From Methanosphaera sp. ISO3-F5 (GTDB taxonomy: Archaea; Methanobacteriota; Methanobacteria; Methanobacteriales; Methanobacteriaceae), in assembly GCF_034480035.2 (NCBI RefSeq), contig NZ_CP118753.2, positions 1,977,075-2,041,074 on the forward strand: a stretch of 64,000 bases of DNA, written 5' to 3'. The position numbers and the translations under genes are program-made. The notes below the pieces were generated by a model. The model had not been told where the DNA came from, ran no database searches, and saw only the letters and a program-made list of their open reading frames with translations. The first letter of the stretch is position 1. Each line of letters opens with the position of its first letter. Shown piece by piece: positions 1 through 9,629 of this stretch.

Positions 1-1670
1 TGCTAAGAAGAACAGTAAAATACATGAACGAACTAGGACTCAAAGAATCATTATCAGATATAATGAAAATACAACTAGACTTCCTAAGCCAAACATACCC
101 AGAAATCAAGGACAACGCAGAACACATACTAAACATCACAGACCTCGAAGAAGAAAGATACCATACAACACTCACCAAGGGAAGAAACCTTGTAAAACGT
201 TCAATAGAAAAACTAAGAAAAGAAGGACAAACATCATTCCCAACAGACATGCTCATAAACTTCTACGACTCCAACGGAATACCACCAGAAACAGTAGAAA
301 GCATATGCAATGAAAACGACTTTGACGCAAACATACCAGACAACTTCTACACACAAATAGCAGCAGCACACGAAGAAGAAGACGAAGAAGAACAAGAACC
401 ATTAGAACTAGACTACCCACAAACATACCTGGCATTCTATGATGACCTACAGCAAAGACAATTCACGGCCAAAGTACTGGGAGTAGAAGACTCAAACAAG
501 ATAATACTAGACCAGACAATATACTACCCTGAAGGTGGAGGACAACCATCAGATGAAGGAACAATCACCAGGCCAGATGGAACAACAATAAACATAACCT
601 ACGCCGAAAAACAGGACGGAATAGTACTACACCACGTAGACAAAGAAGACATAGAAAAACTAGACGGTATCATAGGCGAAGAAATAACTGGTGAAATAGA
701 TGCACTAAGACGAGACCTACTTACAAGCAACCACTCAGCAACACACCTTATCATAGCATCAGCAAGAAAAGTGCTAGGAAAACACATATGGCAGGCAGGA
801 TCACAAAATGGAATAGAAAAAACAAGAATCGACCTATCACACTACAAACGAATCACAACAGACGATCTAAAACAGATAGAAAAACTTGCAAACGAGTACG
901 TTAAACAAAACCTCCCAGTAAACATACAATGGTATGACAGGACAGACGCAGAAATCAAGTACGGATTCAAACTATACCAGGGAGGTATAGTACCTGGAAA
1001 AGACATAAGAGTAGTGGAAATACCAGGCGTAGACGTGGAAGCATGTGCAGGAACACACGTACAAACCACTGGTGATGTTGGAATCATCAAAGTACTTAAA
1101 ACAGAAAGAGTACAGGACGGAGTGGAACGTATAGAATTCGCAGTAGCAGACAGTGCAATAAACAAGATACAGGAAATAGATGACATCCTAAGAGAAAGCA
1201 GTGACGTGTTCGGCGTAGATGCAGAACAGTTACCTAAAACATGTAACAGGTTCTTCAATGAATGGAAGGAACAGCAAAAAACAATAAAAGCACTAGAAAA
1301 ACAATTAGCAGAAGCAAAAATATCATCACTCCAGGATAATGTTGAAGAAGTAAACGGTTACAAAATATTAACACAAATAATGGATGCACAGGCAGGACAG
1401 CTAAGAGAAATAGCAACAAACCTCGTGGAGAAGGATGAAGTAGCAGACCTTGCTGTTATCATTAACAATCAGGGAAATATTGTAGCATCATGTAACGGGC
1501 AGATAGTGGATAAAGGCCTGAAAATGGGTGATGTAATAAACATTATCGGTGAAATCATGGGTGGAAGAGGAGGAGGAAAACCTAACCTTGCACAAGGTGC
1601 GGGAATGACACAACTTGATAAGAAAGAAGAAGCATTCACTGCATTACATGATAAAATAAATGAATTATAA
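1..1670 (+). CDS. alaS: alanyl-tRNA synthetase, C-terminal part (5' end outside window)
   Basis: Charges tRNA-Ala with alanine and clears mischarged Ser/Gly in its editing domain. The frame is open from base 3, before the first ATG at 24, so the catalytic N-terminus lies upstream of the window. About 555 residues are visible, against roughly 900 for the archaeal enzyme. The editing-domain zinc motifs are present: HxxxH in NHSATHL near base 730, and the CxxxH motif CAGTH near 1043. A coiled stretch and a Gly-rich GGRGGGKP tail of the C-Ala domain follow. Codon use is A/C-rich, like several other genes here. The identification is secure; only completeness is limited. Confidence 0.96.
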   Translation, partial: LRRTVKYMNELGLKESLSDIMKIQLDFLSQTYPEIKDNAEHILNITDLEEERYHTTLTKGRNLVKRSIEKLRKEGQTSFPTDMLINFYDSNGIPPETVESICNENDFDANIPDNFYTQIAAAHEEEDEEEQEPLELDYPQTYLAFYDDLQQRQFTAKVLGVEDSNKIILDQTIYYPEGGGQPSDEGTITRPDGTTINITYAEKQDGIVLHHVDKEDIEKLDGIIGEEITGEIDALRRDLLTSNHSATHLIIASARKVLGKHIWQAGSQNGIEKTRIDLSHYKRITTDDLKQIEKLANEYVKQNLPVNIQWYDRTDAEIKYGFKLYQGGIVPGKDIRVVEIPGVDVEACAGTHVQTTGDVGIIKVLKTERVQDGVERIEFAVADSAINKIQEIDDILRESSDVFGVDAEQLPKTCNRFFNEWKEQQKTIKALEKQLAEAKISSLQDNVEEVNGYKILTQIMDAQAGQLREIATNLVEKDEVADLAVIINNQGNIVASCNGQIVDKGLKMGDVINIIGEIMGGRGGGKPNLAQGAGMTQLDKKEEAFTALHDKINEL

Positions 1671-1791
1671 TAACTTAATTCATTTTATTAACTATTTTTA
1701 AACTTTTTTTAACATATCCTTTTTTTAGAAAATCCTTTAAATAATGAAAATCCTAATATAATATCAACAAGTAATAAAGGGGATAAAAAAC

Positions 1792-2493
1792 ATTTTAAAA
1801 GAAATATTAACAAAGGATTATGCAGTATACGATTTCCCATTTTACAAACATAATCCTAGAATGCCAGTAACCGGATGGATACTTATATTCATATCAATAC
1901 TATTAGGTTTCATAGCATCAGCATCAATATATGATTATTCAGAATTCCTATCAAGCATAATTCAATGCACAATAATGATCATACCACTACTATACTATCT
2001 AGGATGGGATTATAATCTCATAATACGCAAACCCACAAATGACGAACTAAAAATAGCAATACTAATGTTTCTAGGATACATCTGTTATGCAATAATCATG
2101 ATAATACTACTGGACACACTAGGATTAACAGGCACTGGAGGAGTAGTACAGGAAGATTATGTGACAATAGAAACCATAATCTCACTAATATTTTCCATGA
2201 TGAACGAAGAACTAATTAAATTCATACCATTAATGTTCTTCATGAGACTATTCTATAAGTTTTCACAAAAGCGTAAACTATCATTCATAGTCTCAGCAAT
2301 CATAGTAATGGCAGGTTTCGGATTACTACATTACACTGATGGAGTCACAATATACTCTGTTTTACTAATACAAGGCCTGGGCTCAATCTTCGAAGTATAC
2401 GGTTACTATAAGACAAGAAATCTATTAGTACCATATTTATCTCACCTATTAACAGACGCATTTCTAATGAGCCTAATGTTACTTCAGTTATGA
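1792..2493 (+). CDS. CPBP-family intramembrane protease homologue (non-ATG start)
   Basis: Polytopic membrane protein with the three CPBP (CAAX protease and bacteriocin-processing) motifs. These are an EE pair in MNEELIKF followed by Arg, a FxxxH-like GFGLLHY, and HxxxD in SHLLTDAF. The family cleaves prenylated or other membrane substrates; the substrate here is unknown. The first ATG in frame is at 1861, but it has no ribosome site. The frame stays open back to a stop at 1759 and encodes a sensible soluble N-terminus (EILTKDYAVYDFPFYK). An ATT at 1792 lies 7 bases after GGGGAT at 1779-1784, and no ATG, GTG or TTG exists upstream in frame. A TATA-like TTTAAATAA lies near 1733. If the ATG is used, the protein is 210 aa; from ATT it is 233 aa. 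Confidence 0.72.
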   Translation: MLKEILTKDYAVYDFPFYKHNPRMPVTGWILIFISILLGFIASASIYDYSEFLSSIIQCTIMIIPLLYYLGWDYNLIIRKPTNDELKIAILMFLGYICYAIIMIILLDTLGLTGTGGVVQEDYVTIETIISLIFSMMNEELIKFIPLMFFMRLFYKFSQKRKLSFIVSAIIVMAGFGLLHYTDGVTIYSVLLIQGLGSIFEVYGYYKTRNLLVPYLSHLLTDAFLMSLMLLQL

Positions 2494-2576
2494 AATATGG
2501 AATTAATTTAATTAATAACTTTTAACAAAACATTAAAATAGAATAATGAACAAAACAGTAGGGGAGTGGTTAAGAC

Positions 2577-3824
2577 ATGGTGAAAACAGTAGATGAAATT
2601 AGGGAAAAATTAGATTCAGGTGACGCAGTAGTACTGACAGCACAAGAACTTAAAACTAAATTAAAAAATGGTGAAGAAGTTACATTGGATGATGTTGACG
2701 TAGTAACATGTGGAACCAGTGGTGTGATGAGTGGAACCACAGCATTACTACATATTCCAGTATCCGAACCAGGAGAATTTAACAAGGCAAAAGAAGTCTA
2801 CCTTAATGGTGTTCCAGCATATCCGGGTCCATGTCCTAATGAATTATTAGGATCCGTTGATGTTGTACTCTACGGTACAAATCATAGTAAAACAAGGGAA
2901 GGATATGGTGGAGGATTCCTACTTAAAGACCTTGTGGAAGGCAAAGAAATAGATGTTCAGGTATTTGATAATGAAGGAAAAGAGTTCAATACTAAAATAA
3001 CATTGGATGATCTTGGCACGGCCAGAATCATTGGTACACGTATGGCCTTCAAGAACTATAATTCATTCACAAATCCTGAAAGAAAAGCACAGGAATCCAT
3101 ATTTAATGTAGCTCCAATGGAGGGACCATATAATAATTATTCATTCAGTGGGTGTGGTGACATAAATCCACTGGCAAACGATCCCGAACAGAAAGTAATA
3201 AGGCCGGGTACAAAGGTACTGTTAAATGGTGCTCAGGGTGTAATAATTGATAATGGTACAAGAAGTACTGATGAAAAACCTAACCTACTGCTTACTGCTG
3301 ACATTAAGGAAATGAACTCATATTATCTTGGAGGATTTAAGACTGGTATGGGTCCTGAAGTATTTGATTCTGTTGCAATCCCTATACCTGTTACAAGTGA
3401 AGAAGTGCTTGAAAACCTAAAAGTACTTAACAAGGACATACAATTACCTGTATGTGATATTCATGGAAGACACTTGCCAATAGATAATATTGATTATACT
3501 GTATGGGATGATGTGGATTACAGGCCAACAACAGACCCTGATAAATGTTTTAACTGTATTCCATGTTTACCAGAACTTTACTGTCCAGTAAATGCTTATG
3601 GTAAAGATAAAACGATAGATACCAGTTTATGTTATGGTTGTGGATACTGTGCATATGTTTGTCCACGTGGTGTGCCAAGCATTGAACTTGGTAATATCAG
3701 AATCGAAGCTGATGGTAAGCAAAGAAGCATCCCTGTTACATGCAGGCAGTCTGATAAGAAGCGTGGAATGGATATTGCAGAGGAACTTAAGGAATCCATT
3801 CTTGATGGTTCATTTAAACTTTAA
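2577..3824 (+). CDS. methanogenesis marker protein 16 (DUF39 plus two 4Fe-4S motifs)
   Basis: DUF39 family protein (about residues 1-320) followed by a ferredoxin-like C-terminus with two Cys clusters, CFNCIPC and CYGCGYC, each with a distant CP cysteine. This architecture matches methanogenesis marker protein 16. Related DUF39 proteins take part in sulfur transfer to aspartate semialdehyde for homocysteine formation in methanogens. The exact reaction of this member is not shown by the sequence. The ATG follows a strong GGGGAGTGGT ribosome site at 2561-2570. It appears monocistronic, with T-rich sequence after the stop. Confidence 0.87.
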   Translation: MVKTVDEIREKLDSGDAVVLTAQELKTKLKNGEEVTLDDVDVVTCGTSGVMSGTTALLHIPVSEPGEFNKAKEVYLNGVPAYPGPCPNELLGSVDVVLYGTNHSKTREGYGGGFLLKDLVEGKEIDVQVFDNEGKEFNTKITLDDLGTARIIGTRMAFKNYNSFTNPERKAQESIFNVAPMEGPYNNYSFSGCGDINPLANDPEQKVIRPGTKVLLNGAQGVIIDNGTRSTDEKPNLLLTADIKEMNSYYLGGFKTGMGPEVFDSVAIPIPVTSEEVLENLKVLNKDIQLPVCDIHGRHLPIDNIDYTVWDDVDYRPTTDPDKCFNCIPCLPELYCPVNAYGKDKTIDTSLCYGCGYCAYVCPRGVPSIELGNIRIEADGKQRSIPVTCRQSDKKRGMDIAEELKESILDGSFKL

Positions 3825-3898
3825 ACTCCAAATATTTTTTATTCTTTTATTTTTTCATGAAAATTTATTAATAATGTAAGAATCATATATTTATACAT

Positions 3899-4585
3899 AT
3901 GTTTAGAGCAGTATTTTTTGATATGGATGACACTATATATGATACTTCAGGGTTTGCTGCTATTGCTAGGCGTGCTGCAGTTAAATCAATGGTGCATAAT
4001 GGTCTTAAATGTACTGAAGATGAAGGTTATGAGCATCTGATTAGAATTATCAAGGATAAGGGTTCAAATTATGATAAGCATTTTAATATCCTTGTTGAGG
4101 AGGTTAATGGTGAGGAGGATCCTTTAATAATTGTTAATGGTATAATCACTTATCATAATACTAAGTTTGCTATGCTTAAGTTGGAACCTGAATCATTCTC
4201 CATACTATTGTACCTTAAAAGTCAGGGGTATAAGGTTGGTCTTATTACTAATGGTAAGGAGTTGAAGCAGTGGGAGAAGTTGGTTCGGCTGGGTGTTTAC
4301 CCATTCTTTGATGATGTGGTTACATCTGAATCTGTTGGTGTTGAAAAGCCGGATCCTGAGATTTTTGAGATTGCTATGAAGAGGCTTGGTGTTACTGCGG
4401 GTACTTCTTTGATGATTGGTAACAACTTTGATGCGGATATTATGGGTGCTTGTAATGCTGGTATGCAGAGTATGCTTATTAATTCTAAGCTTACTTCTGA
4501 ACAGAAGGATGTTCTTGAGGATATGGGTGTATCTGAGAATGTGCGGGAAATTAATAGTTTGATTGATTTGATGAAGATTTTATAA
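3899..4585 (+). CDS. HAD-superfamily phosphatase
   Basis: Haloacid-dehalogenase-like hydrolase. Motif I is DMDDT near residue 8 with the nucleophile and acid/base Asp. Motif II is LITNG, the motif III Lys is in EKPDPEIF, and motif IV is IGNNFDADIMG. The length (228 aa) and the helical cap between motifs I and II fit subfamily IA, which in archaea includes glyceraldehyde-3-phosphate and phosphoglycolate phosphatases; the substrate cannot be read from sequence. There is no Shine-Dalgarno site before the ATG. A TATA-like AATTTATTAATA lies about 30 bases upstream, so the transcript may be leaderless. Codons are G/T-rich, in contrast to the A/C-rich genes nearby. Confidence 0.87.
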   Translation: MFRAVFFDMDDTIYDTSGFAAIARRAAVKSMVHNGLKCTEDEGYEHLIRIIKDKGSNYDKHFNILVEEVNGEEDPLIIVNGIITYHNTKFAMLKLEPESFSILLYLKSQGYKVGLITNGKELKQWEKLVRLGVYPFFDDVVTSESVGVEKPDPEIFEIAMKRLGVTAGTSLMIGNNFDADIMGACNAGMQSMLINSKLTSEQKDVLEDMGVSENVREINSLIDLMKIL

Positions 4586-4686
4586 GAAAAATAGTAAAAT
4601 GTATATTGTTATATTATCATAAATATTATTGGCTTTATAGTTAAGGGATTATTATTATTTAATTGATTGAATTGGAGATTAGAGAT

Positions 4687-4860
4687 ATGGACTTCTTATT
4701 ATTATATTCTGAGATTATTCCTACAATATTTGCTGTTGCCGGAATATATTTCATGTTATCTGGTGGGTTAGAAGAAAATAGGATACAGTTGGTTGTGGGC
4801 ATTGCATTGTTTGTCTTGGCTGTTCTTATCCCATTTGTTAGTTTATCTATACTTGTCTAA
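4687..4860 (+). CDS. small two-helix membrane protein
   Basis: 57 residues, nearly all hydrophobic, with two predicted membrane helices separated by a short charged loop (GGLEENRIQ). The ATG at 4687 is preferred over a TTG at 4663 because GGAGA at 4674-4678 has proper spacing. Function unknown. Its 3' end overlaps the end of the convergent PfkB gene by 18 bases. Confidence 0.55.
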   Translation: MDFLLLYSEIIPTIFAVAGIYFMLSGGLEENRIQLVVGIALFVLAVLIPFVSLSILV

Positions 4861-5736
4861 TTCTTCTTCTATTTTTTCTTTGTTTGTTTGTAGTGGGCCT
4901 TTGTTTTCTAGTTTTTCTTTTGCTGTTATTGATGCGAATAGTCCTGCTTCTCTGATGTTTCTGGTTTCTTGTAGTTTTGTGATGTATGCTGCTATGTATG
5001 TGTCTCCTAGTCCGGTTGCGTCTATGTTTTTTGTGGTTTTTATTGCTGGTATTTTTATTGTTTCATTTTTTGTGTAGATTTTTGATCCTTTTTCTGCGAG
5101 TGTTATGATTACTTGTTGGAGGTTGTATTTGTTTATTATCTTGTTTATGGTTTCTTTTTTTATGTTGTCTATGTTGAATGCGGTCTTTGCTTCTTTTTTG
5201 TCTAGGCATATTATGTCTGTGTGTTTGAGGTATTTTTCTTTGTTGGTCCATTGTTTTTGTGTTATGTTGTTGTTTTTGTCTGTTTTTCTGAGGTATCCTT
5301 GTGGTAGTAGTATTGTTGTTGTGTTGTGTTGTTTTATGTGTTGTATTGTTTCTGGTGGTATGTCTTCTGGGGATAGGGGTGATATTAGTGCGTATTTTAT
5401 GGGTGTTAGGTTGATTTTTATGTCTTGTGGGTGTATTGTGTTTTCGGGTAGTATTGCTTTTTGTGTTCTGTTTAGTTTTGTGTCGTAGATGTTTGTGTAT
5501 TCTTGTGTTTTTTCTTTTAGTATTATTTCTTGTTTTTTCATTATATTGTTTAGTAGTTTTGTATCATTTTTTCCTATTGTTATTATTGATGTGGTGTCTT
5601 GTTTTAGTTGGGTTAATGTCATTGTCTGGTAGTATACTGCACCGCCTATCTGTGTATATGTGTCGTGTGGTGTAATTATCTTGTCTTTTGTCACCGGACC
5701 TATACTGAGTATTTTATTTTTCATATTTTTCACCAT
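4843..5736 (-). CDS. PfkB-family carbohydrate/nucleoside kinase
   Basis: Ribokinase-like fold with the N-terminal IGGAVYY glycine motif and the C-terminal PfkB signature DATGLGDTY, whose Asp is the catalytic base for phosphoryl transfer. The substrate is not evident. The start overlaps the stop of the upstream HisA-like gene (ATGGTGA), so the two are probably translationally coupled; a second Met 12 bases downstream is possible. The protein is very rich in Lys, Thr, Asn and Ile, and the coding strand is almost free of G in third positions. It is the last gene of the long minus-strand run that begins with the exosome cluster. Confidence 0.85.
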   Translation of the reverse strand: MVKNMKNKILSIGPVTKDKIITPHDTYTQIGGAVYYQTMTLTQLKQDTTSIITIGKNDTKLLNNIMKKQEIILKEKTQEYTNIYDTKLNRTQKAILPENTIHPQDIKINLTPIKYALISPLSPEDIPPETIQHIKQHNTTTILLPQGYLRKTDKNNNITQKQWTNKEKYLKHTDIICLDKKEAKTAFNIDNIKKETINKIINKYNLQQVIITLAEKGSKIYTKNETIKIPAIKTTKNIDATGLGDTYIAAYITKLQETRNIREAGLFASITAKEKLENKGPLQTNKEKIEEELDKYR

Positions 5737-6419
5737 GTGTGTTTTGTGGATAGTCTTCCTTCATGTAGTATTGTGCCGATTATGAAGTTGTCTATGCCCT
5801 TTTTTTTGTAGGATGTGATGCTTTGGTTGGTTATTCCGCCTGCTATTATGTGTTGTGTGTATGGTGTTTTTTCTATGATGTCTTCTATTATGTTTGTGGT
5901 GTTTCCTTTTTCTGTACCTACTTGTGATAGGTTTAAGAGTATTGTGTATGCTGGTTTAACCTTATTGATTAGGCGTATTATATCATCCAATTTGATACAC
6001 TTATTCTTTACTAACAGTTCATTATCCTTAATATCCACACTTATAACTATATTATCATGAGGCATTTCTTCGAAAATTTGCTCAACATCACTTATAATAT
6101 TCATAGTTTCAGTAGCTAATATAGGGTAAGTGCAAATATTTTTATTAAAAATAATATCATCAACACATGAAGCACCATTATCCAACAAAACAGGAACAAC
6201 CTCATTAACATCCGATATCAAGCCACTATTATCACCAACACCCATAATCCTATCTAAATCAGCAATATAAACAACACGAGCACCAGCATCCCTCAGACTA
6301 AGTGACATCTCAAAAATATCATCACCATAAACACTATCCAATCTAGTGTAAGTATCCCTGAAACCACTCTTACCACTAACACACATGCCATCCTTAACAT
6401 CAAAAACAGGAATAATCAT
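5730..6419 (-). CDS. HisA/HisF-related TIM-barrel protein (COG1411 type)
   Basis: TIM-barrel related to the histidine enzyme ProFAR isomerase. It starts with the IPVFDVKDGMCV strand-1 motif and has VYIADLDRI in strand 2 and IIAGGITN in strand 7, where the phosphate is held. It belongs to the HisA/HisF-related group found widely in methanogens rather than to HisA itself; the physiological reaction is unsettled. The start sits one base after the stop of the DUF3194 gene, and its 3' end overlaps the PfkB kinase start, placing it inside a cotranscribed run. Confidence 0.8.
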   Translation of the reverse strand: MIIPVFDVKDGMCVSGKSGFRDTYTRLDSVYGDDIFEMSLSLRDAGARVVYIADLDRIMGVGDNSGLISDVNEVVPVLLDNGASCVDDIIFNKNICTYPILATETMNIISDVEQIFEEMPHDNIVISVDIKDNELLVKNKCIKLDDIIRLINKVKPAYTILLNLSQVGTEKGNTTNIIEDIIEKTPYTQHIIAGGITNQSITSYKKKGIDNFIIGTILHEGRLSTKHTW

Positions 6420-6420
6420 A

Positions 6421-6696
6421 CTAATCTAAACTCTTATTTCTATTTTCAACATACTCATCAACAGCATCCAAACTAAGATTAATAGCAGCATCTGCCAAAT
6501 CATCAGGTAAATTAACATCACTATCCAAATCAATATCTATATCAATATCAAAACCTTCACTACCACGCTCAAGATTAATAGTAATATTAATATCCTCAAA
6601 CTCCTTCTTATTCACATGCTTCAATATATATCTTTCACTAGTAGAATATGCAATATCAATAATTTCTTCAACTTCACTATCAGTTAACGGTATCAT
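6421..6696 (-). CDS. DUF3194 family protein
   Basis: Small acidic protein of 91 aa with an alternating acidic strand (DIDIDIDLDSD). It matches the DUF3194 family, which in archaea sits next to prefoldin beta, exactly as here. Function unknown; a link to RNA or protein quality control is suggested only by context. GGGAGA precedes the ATG. Confidence 0.8.
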   Translation of the reverse strand: MIPLTDSEVEEIIDIAYSTSERYILKHVNKKEFEDINITINLERGSEGFDIDIDIDLDSDVNLPDDLADAAINLSLDAVDEYVENRNKSLD

Positions 6697-6796
6697 AATA
6701 AAATTCTCCCATAAAAAAAAATCAGTTTATCAATAAAAAACAAAATTTGGTGGTTATAATATAAAAAAGGATAAACAATAGAAAAAAAATAATAAT

Positions 6797-7144
6797 CTAT
6801 TGCTGTACTTGACTCATAGCACTCTGAAGACTAGTCTGTAATTCTTCAAGTCTGCTAGCAATACGTTTTTCCTGTTTTTCAATAGTTTTCTGCCTAATTT
6901 CAAGCATTTCAATACTATCTTTCAATTCAGTTTCACTGTCAGCCTTATTAGTCTTAATAAGTAAAGGACCAGCAGTTTTATAAACATCCTGATCATCAGC
7001 AGTTTTAGATAATTCATCTAAAGCCTTTTTAGCTTCATTAATCTGTAAAGTAACAGTTTGTTTTTGCATAGCAATTGACTGAGCCTGCTGTTGAACTTGT
7101 TGGAATTGATTTAATTGTTCTTGTACATTTTGTGGCATATCCAT
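6797..7144 (-). CDS. pfdB: prefoldin subunit beta
   Basis: Beta subunit of the hexameric chaperone prefoldin, which captures unfolded proteins and hands them to the thermosome. The 115-aa length, the Gln-rich N-terminal coiled coil ([15 protein letters not shown]), the central beta hairpin region and the C-terminal coiled coil are typical. AGGTGA precedes the ATG at good spacing. It lies in its conserved archaeal place after Pcc1 in the exosome superoperon. Confidence 0.95.
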   Translation of the reverse strand: MDMPQNVQEQLNQFQQVQQQAQSIAMQKQTVTLQINEAKKALDELSKTADDQDVYKTAGPLLIKTNKADSETELKDSIEMLEIRQKTIEKQEKRIASRLEELQTSLQSAMSQVQQ

Positions 7145-7227
7145 ATTTTCTCACCTATAATATTTCTTTCTTTAAATAAAATAATTAACGTAAATTTATA
7201 TTAATATAATATATCTCCATCATCATA

Positions 7228-7500
7228 TTAAATTTTTATGATTTCATTAGATAATTTTATCCATCGAACATAAGAATTAATAGAAGCACGTAAGCTAACA
7301 ACATCCTTAGAAAAAATCCGGATAACAATAACATTACCCTCTAATTCAATCTCACTAGTTGAACGTTCACCACGAGCAAAAGAAATCTCCGGCTTAATAG
7401 AATTATAAACAATCTCAGCATCATGACAATTATCATACTCTATATTAAACACAGTTTCAACACTATCTAAAATCTTATCTTCACACATAAAACTCATCAT
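7228..7500 (-). CDS. KEOPS complex subunit Pcc1
   Basis: About 90 aa, the size and pattern of Pcc1, the dimerising subunit of KEOPS that makes t6A37 in tRNAs. Visible features are the SIKPE and RGERSTSEIEL motifs and a C-terminal helix with RASINSYVRW. The longer open frame (to 7635) adds a hydrophobic leader that is only the antisense-like extension over the upstream gene. The start at 7500 lies one base after the Brix gene stop (TAGGATG), so the genes are coupled. Confidence 0.85.
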   Translation of the reverse strand: MMSFMCEDKILDSVETVFNIEYDNCHDAEIVYNSIKPEISFARGERSTSEIELEGNVIVIRIFSKDVVSLRASINSYVRWIKLSNEIIKI

Positions 7501-7501
7501 C

Positions 7502-8020
7502 CTAATACAATTTAAACCCCTTAATATAAACCCTATAATCAGTATCCAAACCTTTCTTATCAATAAAATCGGCACTATACATATTATCCTCATAATCCCG
7601 TATGACAATACAGTTACTCCTAATCTTTTCACCACTCTTAAAACTACTCATACTAACAAACAAGTCATCCAAACCCCGTGCCTTATTAATTAACACAATA
7701 GCTGAACTATCAGTATTCACACTACTATTCTCCTGGGGCAAAGACACATTAATATAAATGCTACAACACGGATTTTCAGCATCCACACTTAAATCATAAA
7801 CATTTACGCTGCTAGGATTACCCTTGGTTTCAGTAATAACCAACAACAGGGAATTCTCATAACTTTTTGCCTGATTAACAATCTTACTAAAACTAGACTT
7901 TCCCCTATTAATATAAACAGCATTAAAATAATGCTTCAAAAACTGAGCAAATCTTCTTGTAATCTGGGTAGGCTTTCTACTAGTAGAAATCACAAACTTA
8001 TAATTTACATCGTATAACAT
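7502..8020 (-). CDS. archaeal Brix-domain ribosome biogenesis protein
   Basis: Single Brix domain of 172 aa, related to eukaryotic Imp4/Brx1 factors that act in rRNA processing. It begins VISTSRKPTQITRRFAQFL, the hallmark beta-strand and Arg-rich helix. It lies between rpoP and pcc1, which is the standard archaeal superoperon order. GTGAT precedes the ATG. Confidence 0.9.
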   Translation of the reverse strand: MLYDVNYKFVISTSRKPTQITRRFAQFLKHYFNAVYINRGKSSFSKIVNQAKSYENSLLLVITETKGNPSSVNVYDLSVDAENPCCSIYINVSLPQENSSVNTDSSAIVLINKARGLDDLFVSMSSFKSGEKIRSNCIVIRDYEDNMYSADFIDKKGLDTDYRVYIKGFKLY

Positions 8021-8116
8021 AAATAATCACTATGAAAATAATAATATAATAAAAAAATAGTTTATAAAAAGGATAAAAAGGGAATAATACCCTTAATAAA
8101 AAAATAGTAAAAATAC

Positions 8117-8248
8117 TTATCGAGCTTTAATAGTACGTTTTACTACAGGAACTTCTTTAAATAAAATTCTGTATCTGCATTTAGGACATTTTGATTCCGA
8201 ATATTTTTTAACATCAACTGTTTGTCCACATTTAATGCATTTGTACAT
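8117..8248 (-). CDS. rpoP: DNA-directed RNA polymerase subunit P (Rpo12)
   Basis: A 43-aa zinc-binding polymerase subunit homologous to eukaryotic RPB12. It has CIKC at residues 4-7 and CPKC at 21-24, with a basic C-terminus ending KRTIKAR. It starts 2 bases downstream of the L37Ae stop, so the two are cotranscribed. It is shorter than many ORF cutoffs and easy to miss. Confidence 0.93.
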   Translation of the reverse strand: MYKCIKCGQTVDVKKYSESKCPKCRYRILFKEVPVVKRTIKAR

Positions 8249-8250
8249 GC

Positions 8251-8520
8251 TTATTCTCCTCCAACGATACGTTTAATGTTACGTTTTGCAACTTTTCCCA
8301 TTGGTGTTGTAGGAATGTATGCTCCACCAGTAAATACGTTACCACATTTTTTACATTTCCAGATACCAGCGTGGGTTCTTTTTACACCTGGTCTGTCACA
8401 TCTAGGACAAATGTGTTTTGCATGCATTTTATCTTCGATATCTCTTACGGTTCTTTTAGCTTTTCTACCGTATCTAGCACCAAAACGTCCAGTAGATCCT
8501 ACTTTACTTTTTCTTACCAT
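8251..8520 (-). CDS. rpl37ae: 50S ribosomal protein L37Ae
   Basis: Zinc-ribbon ribosomal protein of 89 aa with CPRC and CKKC zinc ligands and a basic N-terminus ([18 protein letters not shown]). The ATG at 8520 is chosen over one at 8535 because GGTGA lies 7 bases before it and family members begin at this residue. It is followed at once by rpoP. Confidence 0.95.
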   Translation of the reverse strand: MVRKSKVGSTGRFGARYGRKAKRTVRDIEDKMHAKHICPRCDRPGVKRTHAGIWKCKKCGNVFTGGAYIPTTPMGKVAKRNIKRIVGGE

Positions 8521-8825
8521 TTTTTCACCTTCCATTAAGTTAATATATGAAATATTGTTTATCTTTCCATATCTTAAAAAAAATATTTGAAGATAATTAT
8601 AACATGTAAAGACAGTTACCTCTAAAACAAAAACCTATAAAAATGTTTAACAGGCACTTCTCCACTCATTGTATTCATTAACTAAAAAGTAACAACAATC
8701 TTGCTGCACTTCAAATAATTAGCTTAAAAAATAATATTATTTCGGAATTAAACCAATAGACACCTAAAATCTATTTTCCTTATAATATAACTATATAATA
8801 TCTTTAAACTTTATCTAATATATAC

Positions 8826-9629
8826 TTATGGTTTCAACTTTTCAAGTAAAGAAAACATATCCCTACTATGATTAAAAGCCATACTCATCGACTGCATAAC
8901 TTCCCTGCCAGTCATAACATTTAAACCACACTTTTGAAGAGCACACAAAGTACCATCCTCCCTAAAACCAATAGAAAGACTAGCCTCCATCAAAGTCTCC
9001 TCAACATGAATAGGATCCACAATCAACTGATCATTAACCTTAACAACAGTACATAAAACACTCTTATTCAATATAGGCAGACCAGCTAAATGATCCTCAT
9101 CAATAGACAACTCATCATTAACAAACTTAGCAGTAGGAATCTTAGTAGTTAACAATGCACTAACAGCAGCCAAACAAGTAGCATCCATCAAATTACCATC
9201 AAAATCCAAGATATCAATATCAACATGCAACTTCCAAACCTTACTGCCCTCAACAATACATAACTTACCCAAATCAATAAGAGGAGCCTCACGAATAGTT
9301 CTGTCAACAACACGGGAAATTTCAACAGCAAACTTATTAGGCGGACCATACTCAAAATTACGACTAGCAATAGCAAGCAACTCAGCATTAGTAATGATAA
9401 TACCACTATCAGGACTATTAGGGAAAGGCGTAGCAACTTGAGCCTTCACACCCGCAAGAACAGTAGTACCACCAATAGACACCATAGCCGAACCATCAGC
9501 CTTTTTAATAAAACCAGTTTTAATTTTGATATCACGATACTCCGAAAATTCCCTATCATCAATACGCTGTTCATGATTCAATAAATCAAAAACCTTATCC
9601 TTTGATACTTCAGAGATAATATTTACCAT
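8826..9629 (-). CDS. rrp42: exosome subunit Rrp42
   Basis: RNase PH-fold subunit of the archaeal exosome core. Rrp42 pairs with Rrp41 to form the hexameric 3'-5' phosphorolytic ring and is itself structurally required but catalytically inactive. At 267 aa it is full length. It shows the RxxxR-containing [11 protein letters not shown] start and the FNHS near the C-terminus. The start overlaps the 3' end of rrp41 by 20 bases with GGAGGAGAAAAGG before it, so translation is coupled. Confidence 0.95.
   Translation of the reverse strand: MVNIISEVSKDKVFDLLNHEQRIDDREFSEYRDIKIKTGFIKKADGSAMVSIGGTTVLAGVKAQVATPFPNSPDSGIIITNAELLAIASRNFEYGPPNKFAVEISRVVDRTIREAPLIDLGKLCIVEGSKVWKLHVDIDILDFDGNLMDATCLAAVSALLTTKIPTAKFVNDELSIDEDHLAGLPILNKSVLCTVVKVNDQLIVDPIHVEETLMEASLSIGFREDGTLCALQKCGLNVMTGREVMQSMSMAFNHSRDMFSLLEKLKP

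Noticed and set aside
4793..5675. Several long plus-strand open frames opposite the PfkB gene
   Set aside because: They are shadows caused by the lack of G/T-type stops in the very A/C-rich coding strand; hydrophobic nonsense with no family likeness.
7190..7227. ATGATGATGG on the minus strand upstream of pfdB region, resembling a C box
   Set aside because: No D or D' box follows; it is part of the Pcc1-pfdB spacer.
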